In this document: positions 1 through 11,010 of the stretch, piece by piece | Numbering within the stretch: the stretch's first letter is position 1 | Layout of the letters: each line of letters opens with the position of its first letter | Source: Pogonophryne albipinna | Lineage: Eukaryota > Chordata > Actinopteri > Perciformes > Artedidraconidae | NCBI GenBank assembly: GCA_028583405.1 | Contig: CM053264.1 | Span: 8,622,530-8,686,529, forward strand | DNA length: 64,000 bases | Direction: 5' to 3' | Made by a program: the position numbers and the translations under genes | Notes under the pieces: generated by a model | Told to the model about the DNA's origin: nothing | The model's input: the letters and a program-made list of their open reading frames with translations, nothing else | Databases searched by the model: none

Positions 1-828
1 AGAAATAAACATTTGATTAAAGTCAGAGTTTTTCCTTTACAGCAGTTGGACAGATTCACAGTCACATTATATTTCAGCAATGATTTCAATCAATAATTAT
101 AATAGTCTGTATGCAAGTCAAAACACTACTGTTGTGTATAGTGTACACAAATCAGCATTTTTATAAAACTATTGAATGTCTGTGGTTCCTGTTTCATCAA
201 TAATAGTTTCATGTGTTCCTATGTTCTCCGTTCTTTTTCCTGCAGGTTTTTATTAAACAAAACAGTCGTACTTGGACAAAAAATGAGCCGATAAGCAGCA
301 AAACTAACTGCTGCTACGTTTTCCTATTGTCCGAAATATTCAATACAAATAAATCACACTATACATCATGCAACATAAAATCTGCAGCTTTAATTAATCT
401 GATTGTATGAAAATTATGTAAAATGGGATTTTCCATACAGAAAGGTAAACTGTATCTTACTAAAAAAGATCCAAAAAGGCACTTATTATTATTTGTAACA
501 TTAGGTAGGATAGGAGTGTGAATGAGAAGCGGTTTTCGAGTAATACTAGGTGATCACATAGTAATCATGGCGCAGCGTTTCAGATCAGTGAAACAGTACA
601 GGTCAGCATCCTGTAAAAAAAAAAAGAAATAAAACGCCCTGTGCTTAAGATGATTTGTCTTGGTATAAAGTAAAAAAAACAAAGTGAAATGTACTCTTTT
701 CAGTTACAAAAAGTTTCATGAAAGCACTTAATGATTAAGACTCACTTTAGTCTCCTCTGTGGACATCAGAGGGTTTAAAGGACCCAGTAAAATGTACGTC
801 AGATATTCGTCGAAAACACTTCCCGTCG
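1..828. other. slc19a1 3' UTR and flank
   Basis: Sequence downstream of the slc19a1 stop codon. A minus-strand AATAAA signal (TTTATT on the plus strand at 249-254) lies about 580 bases past the stop and could end the transcript. The 65-codon open frame at 213-410 has no recognisable domain and is read as chance. Nothing else is visible here. Confidence 0.5.
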
Positions 829-3800
829 TTAAGCTTTGTCACTGTTGCCGTTAGATAAAGGTTCTACCTCTGAGTCCGCAGTCACCGGGCTGAGCTCTGT
901 GGGCGTGGCCTGTTTGTTGGCCCCGGCCCCTTCCCTGGCCTCGTTTCTATAGTGACGGATGATGACCACAGCGGCGCAGACCAGGTATACCACGGTGAGG
1001 ATGGTGAAGTAAACGAAGTACACCAGGAACTGTAAGAGAAGACATCTTTGAATGAGTGGAGTCAATCATTTTAGAAATGTTATCGCGTTAATCACCATAA
1101 TACACAAGCTAAAGTAACAATGTGAAATAAAAGCTTACTAATTGATGTACTGGTGGTATGAGGCACATCTAAGGACACACACTGCCAGCGTTCAGGTAAT
1201 TCATGTCTGTTTTACCTGAGAGTGAACGTCCAGCCCCAGGCCTCTCTTGTCAGCAAATATGAGGTTGATGATGCTCTTCAGTATGGTCCCAAAAAACGTG
1301 TTGATGCCAAACACTAAGGCACACAGCTCCTTGTTGAGAGACGAGGCTATCTGGAACCTGTGAGGATTAAAGAACGGATGCATCAGTATTAAAGTATCCC
1401 GCTCCCCTTTCAGAAAATGTATTTTGATAACGTGTTTTAATTGTGACTCACGTGGCAATGGGCACCAGGCACTGGTAGAAGCCTCTGAAGAGGACGTAGG
1501 CGGCGTAGCAGATCCAGATGTTGTCGGTGGTTCCCATGAGGAGCAGCAGAGCCGCCTGCAGCGCTGTGATGACGCCGATCACCAGCTCGGACCACACGTT
1601 CCAGCGGATCGTCACAAAGCCGGCGGCGCAGGAGGTGATTGCACCTGCAGGGAGAGAGACGTCCATTTAACTCTTGTAGTAGCCATCAATGTGTATCATC
1701 TGTTTGCTTAACAAAAGTAAAGAGATTTTGTTCAAACCAGGAGATTAACTTCAACTTATATGGAAGTTTTGTTCATTATTTACTTTTACAACATAACTTT
1801 TACTGCTTGCACGACGTCCAGGTTATTTAAACAAACTGCTACCTTTGTTCGTTACAGCTGATTAAAGGCCATTAATGATGACGAAACATTAAGTAACCGC
1901 TCAGCAGAATAAAAAGTTTAACGAGCAGTCGACAAAGGTTTTCACAACTGACGTAATTCCTCAGACTTTGATCTCTGGATTCAACGCAATATTGTTGTCT
2001 TGGTGCTTAATATTGACATTATGCAGAGGCACGCATATGTTTTTCTCATTATGCCATTATTTAGGTGGAGGCTTTAAATAAGCCCAGTGTGTCTTCCTGC
2101 ACGGTATATCATCGGTTCTCTGTTATGTTGGTTTTCAAATTGTGCAAAACCACAAATACAAACTGTATCTGAATAAAAGTCTCACTCAGCAGGGTAGAAG
2201 CTGCCTCCACTCCCCCGTTATAAATGTTCTTGTTCTCCGTGGCCGGGTAGACTTTGTTCCACAGGATGTGAACGTAGAACAGGACCAGGTAGTACCCGGT
2301 GGAGTTGAAGATCCACCACAGGGACCAGAGCCTCAGGTTGGGCCTCCTCACAACATTTCTGAGCTCCAGCAGCATCTGCGGTAACACAGAATCCCTCCAG
2401 CGTGACTTGGGTTTCTCTTTCGGGTTCATGGCGGCCACTTCTGACTTTGCCGCCACTTCCTTTTGCTCCTGATTCTGTGTCCGGTTGAAGAACAGGGAGC
2501 GTTTAGGCCAGGGGAGGAACATGGACAGCATCAAACTGAAGCTGACGAAGCCTATAGATATGGCGTTGAGGGTGTAGAAGCTGACGCGGCCGACAGAGAT
2601 GAATAACTGTCCCAGCACCGAGCTGGTGAACACCCCCAGGAGGACGGCGGTGCGCGAGTATCCCGCCACTCGCTGGTAGAGAGCGGGGCTGACCATGGAG
2701 AAGATGTAGGAGGAGTACGCCACGCGGCACGCCATGGTGATGCCGTAGAAGAACTCCATGAACTGCATCTGTAGGAGGGTGGTACCCAGCAGCAGGAGGA
2801 TCCAGATGGCCACCTGACTGATGCCCTGGATGATCAGGACCGGCTTGTAGCGCAGGAGGTCGGTCAGCAGGAAGGCCGGTACCAGCACAACCATGTAGGA
2901 GTACGTCAGCACAGGAGTGATCTCATTGGTCACCTGGAATAGTCAATGAATAAATCAGCGAGGCGGGTGAAGGCTACAAATTTAGTTCACATCATGTTTG
3001 TGGTACTGTATTATATGCAGTCGAGCAAATAAAAATGATTAAATTGATGCAATATAATGTATTATAACATGTAAGCACTACTACAAACTCCTTAAAATGC
3101 TTGTGGAGTTTATTCCATGCTTGCTTGGTACAATTAATCTGGAAAATGTAACTTTTAAACAAGAAGAATATAGGATAACGTACATTTTTTCCTGCATATT
3201 GGAGACATAGTGAAGTTGGTTTATATAGAACAAGTCATGTCTGACTTTTATCCATAACAATGCTGTATACACATGTAATCCCAGCTGATTACAATTTAAT
3301 TCAGGAGCAGCTTATTTCTTGAAAATTAGCACTATGGCTTGGCTGTAAAATTGCCTTGTTTTAAACATCTAGTTTCAGGAAACGTCTAGTTTCTAGATTA
3401 CAGGAAATCAAATCTTGGTATGAGGTCAATTTGAGAAAAATCCCCGATCCACTTTTCACATAGCAGTTTGGAGGAATGTGAACTTTGACCTGCAGTAAAA
3501 TGGATCAGCAGACTCTCAGTCTCCACAGGACATTCATTAAAAGTGCTGTGTAATGAGTGCCTGACTGCATGTAGACAACCTTACGAAAGACTCTTACAGG
3601 TTAACTTCATTTCAGGTTAGTATATCTTGCATATTAACCAATGACTGAGATGTATCCTGCATTTCATTTTTTTTTTTAAACATTCCACCACTTACCTCTT
3701 GCCTTGTGAAGTTCTTCTCAGTACTGAGAAGATATGGTGTAATGAAAGGCTCCCCGGGCTTTATCGAGGACATAAACCCAAAGAAACACAAGAATATTAC

Positions 3801-3968
3801 GGCCCATTTCCACTTCCTTGGCTCTACGGCTGCCTCTGTGGGACCCTCGCGGGGAGACGGGCCCTCGGAAGCAGGGACGACCATCTCCACGTCTCCATCT
3901 TCCTTCAAGTCCATCTCTTTTTCCCCCTCTGATCTGTCCCCACTCCCTGCTGTGTCATCAGCGACCAT
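829..3968 (-). CDS. slc19a1: Reduced folate carrier (SLC19A1)
   Basis: A plasma-membrane transporter of the SLC19 family. Known members exchange reduced folates and antifolates for organic anions. Coding exons on the minus strand are 3696-3968, 2186-2933, 1452-1644, 1216-1357 and 829-1029; all introns are GT-AG, phases agree, and the sum is 518 aa. Residues near 64-82 carry the family signature KPGEPFITPYLL. Exon 2 carries VTNEITPVLTYSY, RVAYSSYIFS and YSRTAVLLGVFTSSVLGQL. The fourth coding exon carries SSLNKELCALVFGINTFF. These segments fit SLC19A1 much better than the thiamine carriers SLC19A2/A3, which read TATEIAYYSYIYS-like there. About 12 hydrophobic segments span the protein. The hydrophilic N-terminus is about 55 residues and the loop after segment 6 is short (KRSLFFNRTQN onward). 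The C-terminal tail is far shorter than in the 591-aa human protein. The start at 3968 is the first in-frame Met of its exon. Confidence 0.93.
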
Positions 3969-4530
3969 TGTGATGCAGTGTTTCTATTTCCTGCCGAGTT
4001 AAATCACCATGTGAGGATTTGTTTTGTCATGTGCTCCTGAGAGATGGATTTCTTGGCCTGACGTTACGTGTCCATTTTTGTAGGTGCAAGGCAAACAAGT
4101 TACACAAGCAGTTCATAGCAAACACAGTGAGTTAGCTGCTAATGAGCTAACAGTGCTAAAAGGTTATATTGTTTCTGTGTCACAACGACACTAAAATGCG
4201 TACAATCGCTTAATAGCACTTATGACCCAGGTGCGAAGTTATAGCCAGCTAGCAAGCTGGCTAATAGTGTACAACTATGAGAACAATGCAGTCTCGTTGT
4301 TGTTCTTTGCCAAAAAATGATAAAAACATTAGCTTACAGAGAAAGTAACTGACAGTCCGTGTACGAAACAACATGCTGGCTACATGTCAAGAAAACACTT
4401 TATAGTTGTTTGTCATTTTTAGTATGCAAGGAATTGATAAAACGTCCCATACCTCGTGAGGTCCATCTGAATGCAGCAGTTTAATTTTTAGCTGCCCAGT
4501 CTCTGACAGCATGCTCTTCTGTCATCGCAA
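3969..4530 (-). promoter_or_regulatory. slc19a1 5' UTR, first intron, untranslated exon
   Basis: Read on the minus strand, CTCACGAG|GTATGG is a good splice donor with its junction at about 4453, and CTCGGCAG|GAAATAG is an acceptor at about 3990, just before the start codon. This suggests an untranslated first exon near 4454-4530 spliced to the first coding exon. Inferred from splice motifs only. Confidence 0.5.
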
Positions 4531-4534
4531 GGAG

Positions 4535-4551
4535 TTCTGGGAAATGTAGTT
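4535..4551 (-). promoter_or_regulatory. ZNF143/STAF-type promoter motif
   Basis: The minus strand reads AACTACATTTCCCAGAA, a close match to the ACTACAnTTCCCAG element bound by ZNF143 (SBS2 type), common at housekeeping vertebrate promoters. It lies just upstream of the inferred slc19a1 untranslated exon, where a core promoter is expected. Confidence 0.6.
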
Positions 4552-4599
4552 CGACAAATGTAACTGCTGCGACAAAGCTGGTAAAACCCTGATTTCTCA

Positions 4600-5425
4600 A
4601 CTAAAAGTGAATTAAACTGGATTTATAAATGTATAATACGATGTAAGAAGACACACAGTGACGATTATGTCCGTGCAATAGTTCGTTTTATTTTATTTTG
4701 CAAGTGTTTTGCTCGCCCTCTGCTGGATAAAAACTTTAACCAACACAAATATTTAAAGATACTTTTTATGATAAAATATTAAATTCATTACATGTTGCAT
4801 AACAATGTGATGTTACAATATTATACCTAACTGATAATGTTACATTACATTACATTGCATTTAGCTGACACTTTTATCCAAAGCGACTTACTTAATAAGT
4901 GCATTCGACCAACAAGATACAAACTGGAAGAAAACAGAATCATAAGTACATCAGGTTTCATAGAGCCAAAACATTTCAAGTGCTACTCAACAGGCTTTAG
5001 ATAAGCCAGTCCTTTATTAGTATATAAGTGCTTTGTTAGTAATTCTTTAATTCTATCGCTCGAAGTGTTAATATTGTGTAACTCAGTGCAGATAACATTG
5101 CAAAGCCTTTTATTTGTAATGAAGAACATATCAGATCATGAAATGTGAATAGCATTTCTAAACATTTCTGGAGTTTTACTGACAAACCAGCAGTATTTAC
5201 AGTATAAAACAGTTTTTACATACTTCACAGCATTTCAATAAACACAGAAACATTGGATTTATGAAAGTAGAGTCACTGTGATTAAGAAGAAAATGAACAT
5301 CAGATGCTGGAAAAGTGAGACGGTTCAATAGTAGACATGTAAACAACAGTACATTCAATAGATGGCAGCAGTGCAGCAAAAAATGAAAGGAGAGAATTTG
5401 TGAAATATATTTGACGACTTGAGGT
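4600..5425. repeat. Intergenic spacer with teleost dispersed repeat
   Basis: Gap between the slc19a1 promoter and the chemokine-receptor stop. From about 4838 it holds an ACATT-repeat edge followed by GCATTTAGCTGACACTTTT and ATCCAAAGCGACTTAC, a sequence I recognise as a very common interspersed repeat of fish genomes. The copy runs to about 5060 and looks degenerate. The rest (5060-5425) probably contains the receptor 3' UTR. Confidence 0.55.
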
Positions 5426-6487
5426 TTAGAGAATAGCTCCGTTGCCTTCTGAGGTCTGCGATGTGGACCTGCTGGTCCTAGACACCCGCTCCTGTCTGTT
5501 TTTCTGCTGAAAAAGCTGCATCATCTTCTTCCTGAACTTCTCTCCCACAAAGGCGTAGAGGACAGGGTTGATGCAGCTGTGGAACAGAGCCAGGCTGTTT
5601 GTTATCACCAAAGCCTGGTTAATTGACATCCTCAAAGCACAGTCAAAACTAATCAGGTCCGTCCTCATGAGGATGTCCACAATCATGGTCGTGTGGTACG
5701 GCATCCAGCACAGCAGGAACACCACCACCACAGCTATGATGACCTTCATGGCCCGGTGCTTCCGGAAACCTCGACTTTGCAGCACCTTGGCGATGGTGAC
5801 GCTGTAGCAATATATCATCACAAACAGAGGGAGCAAAAAGCCAAAAATATGGCGGAAACCGTGTGTGACATTCCTCCATGAGGTGGCGCTGCCGATGTCG
5901 AAGGTTTCGTGGCAGAGCATCCTCTCTGAGTCCGAGGCTCGCTTGAAGGCGTCGTTGAAAAGAGCGGGAAGAGCGAGGGCCCAACTGAAGGCCCAAACCG
6001 CCACGCACAAGAGCCGGCTATTCTTCCTCTGTCGAGTCCCGACGTTCTCACTCGCGTGCACGATCACCAGATAACGGTCGATGCTAATGCAGGCCAGGAA
6101 GAGGATGCTGGTGTAGAAGTTTGCATCGAAGACGAGGTTGAGGAACTTGCACAGGAAGTCCCCAAAGATCCATCCTTTAAGCAACGCGATGGCCCAGAAC
6201 GGGATGGTGAGGGCCATCAGACCGTCTGCTATCGTCAGGTGGAACAAGTACACATCCGATGAAGTCAGCGCCTGTCTACTGGTGCCGATCACCCATCCAA
6301 CCAACAGGTTCCCCGGTATGGCCAGTAAAAAGATGGCTATGAGGATGAGACACAGCGTGAGAGCTGGTGTCGCAGGCAGCGGTTCTGTCTCACATGATAA
6401 CGTATTTGGATCCACAACGTAGGGCGTGTGATTTTCATGGATGGTATAATTCGGAAATACTTCCTCATAGTTAAAGTGGAGCGACAT
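5426..6487 (-). CDS. cxcr1/2: CXC chemokine receptor, CXCR1/CXCR2-like
   Basis: A rhodopsin-class G-protein-coupled receptor; CXCR1/2 bind CXCL8-type ligands and drive neutrophil migration through Gi. From the chosen start the protein is 353 aa. The N-terminus is acidic and Tyr-rich, with NYT and NHT glycosylation sites at residues 13 and 19 and Cys32. Seven hydrophobic segments follow. Visible signatures: DVYLFHLTIADGLMALTIPFWA (TM2), ACISIDRYLVIVHA (DRY box), FLLPLFVMIYCYSVT (TM5), HRAMKVIIAVVVVFLLCWMPY (TM6), and LALFHSCINPVLYAFVGEKFR (TM7 and helix 8). The tail is Ser/Thr-rich, as needed for arrestin control. The open frame extends 38 codons upstream, but a splice acceptor (CACCTATAG) ends two bases before the ATG at 6487, so translation should start there. 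Position beside arpc2 supports CXCR1/2. Which teleost paralogue it is cannot be settled by eye. Confidence 0.88.
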   Translation of the reverse strand: MSLHFNYEEVFPNYTIHENHTPYVVDPNTLSCETEPLPATPALTLCLILIAIFLLAIPGNLLVGWVIGTSRQALTSSDVYLFHLTIADGLMALTIPFWAIALLKGWIFGDFLCKFLNLVFDANFYTSILFLACISIDRYLVIVHASENVGTRQRKNSRLLCVAVWAFSWALALPALFNDAFKRASDSERMLCHETFDIGSATSWRNVTHGFRHIFGFLLPLFVMIYCYSVTIAKVLQSRGFRKHRAMKVIIAVVVVFLLCWMPYHTTMIVDILMRTDLISFDCALRMSINQALVITNSLALFHSCINPVLYAFVGEKFRKKMMQLFQQKNRQERVSRTSRSTSQTSEGNGAIL

Positions 6488-6859
6488 GACTATAGGTGGA
6501 AAACAGATTGAGAGCATTAGATTATCATACAGTAGCAGCACATTCAACTTCTGCAAAACAAAGTTCTCTGAAGATAACACAGTGCCTAATTTATATACCA
6601 CAATTTTTGGGGTGAAATATTCCTTTAAAAATATTTAATAAAGCATTCAAACCCCTATGCTGCCTTCTCTCTTGCTCAGTAATTGATAGTTAAAAGAAAG
6701 GTATAGCGTCATACAAAATTCAACTTAGAAAAGGTGCAAACAATAACAAAATGATGCACAATACTAGTTTTTCGAAGGGTCAAAGACAATTGGCGTTTAT
6801 CTCTTTATAAAATAGTCTCCCTTTAACACATATGATAATAAACTAGTTCAGGCACTCAC

Positions 6860-6960
6860 CTTTGGACTTTAAAGACGACCGCAGCTCTCCCTCTAAATGC
6901 CACTCAGGGTCCCTTTAAAAGTTTTACGGAGAGTTGACCCAATTTCCTGTTTCCTTACCC
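6860..6960 (-). promoter_or_regulatory. Putative untranslated first exon and promoter of the chemokine receptor
   Basis: The minus strand contains TCCAAAG|GTGAGTGCC, a strong donor whose exon ends at 6860. It pairs with the acceptor just upstream of the receptor ATG. Farther upstream on the same strand is AAGGAAACAGGAAAT (about 6943-6957), with two GGAA cores of ETS/PU.1 type, plausible for a myeloid gene. Inference from motifs only. Confidence 0.4.
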
Positions 6961-8416
<1,456 letters not shown>

Positions 8417-8689
8417 CTGGGGAATAGAGATGGGCGAGTCATGATTCATCCGGATCATTAACCCGGATCCTAGTAATGAGCCGGTCGTGACGAGTCTCCC
8501 TCTCGATTAACCCGAGTCCTTTGAGTCCTACACCTGATGTGACGTAAAAATTAAAACTATAAATTGCGTCACTCTTTACTCTCTTTATAACGTGTAAAAT
8601 CACATTACAACGTTGTTGTATCCAGAGATCCAGCAGACTCGTCGCCATGCACGAATCAACAGCAGATTCAGCCCCTCCTCCGGCTCCCG

Positions 8690-8930
8690 CGAGAGTCCCG
8701 TGAGCCGTGAGTGAGCCGTGAGTCCGCAAATCTCTGAGTCTGCTGCGACTCGTCGAGGGAGCCGTGGGACTCGCGGGAGCCGTTGGACTCGCGGGAGCCG
8801 TGAGTGAGCCGTGAGCCGTGAGTGAGCCGTGAGTCCGCAAATCTCTGAGTCTGCCTGCGACTCGTCGAGGGAGCCGTGGGACTCGCGGGAGCCGTGGGAC
8901 TCGCGGGAGCCGTGCGAGCCGGAGGAGGGG
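8690..8930. repeat. Minisatellite array inside the hAT element
   Basis: A unit of about 111 bp containing AGTCCGCAAATCTCTGAGTC, then GCGACTCGTCGAGGGAGCC, occurs twice (starting near 8721 and 8832). Its halves are short GGGACTCGCGGGAGCCGT and GTGAGTGAGCC sub-repeats. Very GC- and CpG-rich compared with surroundings. Confidence 0.85.
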
Positions 8931-9264
8931 CTGAGTCTGCTGTAGATTCGTGCATAGGGACAAGTCTGCTGGATCTCTGGATCTGCTGCCTGCTATATGT
9001 TACGGCTCTGAGTCCTCGTAGGCTACTGGTCTCTCTCGATCATTGACCTGGATTCACGGATCCCGCGATTTTTCCGGCTCTAAATTAAGTTTCAGTGTAG
9101 ACTTCTAACAAAATGGTCATGTTGTGCAACAGTCTCCTGTAATAATAGCTGCATTTCCAATAAGGATCTTACTTGGAAACTCGTTTATTTTGAACATGGC
9201 ACACAAAAAGAAACAAATTATAGAACATTTCAAAACAGTTAGAATATATAAAATGTAATTATAC

Positions 9265-9265
9265 A

Positions 9266-9305
<40 letters not shown>
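9265..9305. repeat. (TTA)n microsatellite
   Basis: About 13 units of TTA within the hAT element. Confidence 0.9.
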
Positions 9306-9306
<1 letters not shown>

Positions 9307-10391
9307 ATGAAAACACAATTGTGCAAAATTAGCTTAAGTACAGGAACATATTAAAATAACTATATACATATAATGCAAAACACTTATTTTTTAAAATGCA
9401 CACACACACACATGTTTTATTAAAGCAAAAGACACTGTGTAGCGGAGGTTAATGTAACGTTAGTTTAATATGCTGGTTAAATGCAACAACTTTTCGGTTT
9501 CACCGGTAGGATTTCTACGGTCTTGGTCATGCTGACTCATATGACTCAAATGACTCAAATGACTCGTATGATCCGGATCTCTTCAATGATTGACTCAGAA
9601 GACTCCGAGTCCATAAAATGATCCGGATTTGCCATCTCTACTGGGGAAGAGCCGGGACGCCAATACGGAAGTGCCACACACTGCAGTTCATACAAAGGCC
9701 GCTAGGGACTGGCTGCAGAAAGGAGCAATTTCCATAGACCCCATGTTAAAATGCCCAACTTTACAGCAGAAAAAAACATGTTTCTACCCATGGATGCAAT
9801 AAATATTATTATCGATATAGTTAGATTCCACCTTCATGATTATGAATCTGTGAGTGAATTGTTTTCTAACACGACCCTTTTATTTATATTAGGTCTTAAA
9901 GTTTTTGCATAAAATAGGGCGTGGTCACTTTGATGGACACGTACATGCCTCACTGTCAGCGAGCAGCAACTTGTCCACTCTGCTAGGCTACAACCATAGA
10001 GGCTACAACGTTAGTTAGTCATAGTACTGTACTTGACCCTTTAGCTTTAGCCGTGTTCGTGGTGATTGTGCCTTTTAGGGAATATTGTTACAAATACCAG
10101 ACAATTAAAATGTCGTGCTGTGCGCTTGAATGTACTAACAGAACTTCCAAGAAGTCTAAAATGATAATATTATACATGTTAACCCCGTTCGCAAGTGTTT
10201 GTGTGCTTGGTAGCTTAGCTTGTTACTTATTAGCCAGCTAAGGACGTAACCCTTTATGCATACATATACATTTTAGTTTATGATTCAGCCTTGGGTAAGA
10301 CTTTTATAGTCTATGGCTATGACGCCCATAATGCTAAACGGGAGTAAATGTTAATAGGGGACCCAATTCTCCCAGTGGTGGCCGCCGGAGT

Positions 10392-10455
10392 TAACGGAGC
10401 CGCAGGGGGCTAGCTCCAGCCGGCGTCCCGGAGCTAGCCCACTGCGGCTCCGTTA
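10392..10455. repeat. GC-rich 26-bp inverted repeat (hairpin)
   Basis: Left arm 10392-10417 starts TAACGGAGCCGCAG and ends GCTAGCTCC. Right arm 10430-10455 is its reverse complement with one mismatch, across a 12-base loop. Weaker pairing appears to continue outward (CCGCCGGAG against GGTCCGGGCGG). Confidence 0.85.
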
Positions 10456-10618
10456 GGTCCGGGCGGTGGAGTCCGTCTTTTCTCAACGTGTGAATGACAA
10501 TCATTAAGAATAACAAAATATAGCTAATTCTCTTGCAGATTGTCTCATTTGATTATGAATGTAACGTTTATATAGGGGAACTACACTGTTAGCAGTAACT
10601 TGGTATGCATGTATTTCA

Positions 10619-10850
10619 TGTTAGCTTTGCTTCTTAGCCTGAGCTAGCTCTGTTTACTTCCAGTTCGGAGGCAGCAGGTCCCGCCTCGGCTCCGCCTCTT
10701 TGCACTTATTTGGAGCAGGCGGGATTAGACTCTGACGTCACAGTCGAGCCGTTAGTGGCCGACTCCGCCTACTAAGGGCTTCACGGCAACTCTGCAGAAT
10801 CCTATGGGTGACGTCACGGACACTACGTCCATTTATATATACAGTCTATG
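10619..10850. repeat. Dispersed repeat, copy 1 (ends TTTATATATACAGTCTATGG)
   Basis: About 230 bp nearly identical to 13574-13807, same orientation. Shared landmarks are GGCAGCAGGTCCCGCCTCGG, CTCCGCCTCTTTGCACTTAT and GGGTGACGTCACG. The clean right edge at CAGTCTATGG in both copies suggests a true element boundary. The superfamily is not assigned. Confidence 0.75.
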
Positions 10851-11010
10851 GTTTCTACCCATGGATGCAATACATATTATTATGAATATAGTTAGGTTCC
10901 ACCTTCATGATTATGAATCTGTGAGTGAATTGTTTTCTAACACGACCCTTTTATTTATATTAGGTCTTAAAGTGTTTGCCTAAATTAGGGCGTGGTCACA
11001 TTGAGTGACG

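Larger units (their letters stand above)
8417..9648. mobile_element. Non-autonomous hAT-type DNA transposon with 8-bp target duplication
   Basis: The element runs 8425-9640 (1216 bp). Ends are inverted: TAGAGATGG at the left and CCATCTCTA at the right. Flanks are the identical 8-mer CTGGGGAA at 8417-8424 and 9641-9648, the duplication size typical of the hAT superfamily. Both ends also carry ATCCGGATCATT-like subterminal motifs (8448 and 9618, opposite orientations). Inside are an inner inverted-repeat pair (8647-8686 versus 8916-8955), a GAGCCGTGAGT-rich tandem array (8690-8930), a TTA microsatellite (about 9265-9305) and no transposase. The 174- and 95-codon minus-strand frames here are repeat translations. 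Confidence 0.88.
9649..11010. repeat. Dispersed repeat field with 145-bp direct duplication
   Basis: Segments 9786-9925 and 10859-11000 are near-identical direct repeats, 1073 bp apart (shared CACCTTCATGATTATGAATC and TTCTAACACGACCC). The block also holds the hairpin at 10392-10455. A short open frame at 10053-10241 contains MSCCALECTNRTSKKSK, which resembles the first residues of a THAP zinc finger and may be a transposon remnant. No complete gene is supported. Confidence 0.7.

Noticed and set aside
5649..6008. 119-codon minus-strand frame within the chemokine receptor
   Set aside because: Alternate-frame shadow of the receptor coding exon.
8690..8930. Possible CRISPR-like array
   Set aside because: Units are contiguous tandem repeats without unique spacers, and this is a vertebrate genome.
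8439..8963. 174-codon minus-strand frame, Arg/Ala/Pro-rich
   Set aside because: Lies wholly inside the hAT element and follows its GAGCCGTGAG minisatellite; repeat translation.
10053..10241. Stand-alone THAP-domain gene
   Set aside because: Only the first residues resemble a THAP finger; the conserved His/Cys and AVPTIF-type end are missing, so it is treated as a transposon remnant at most.
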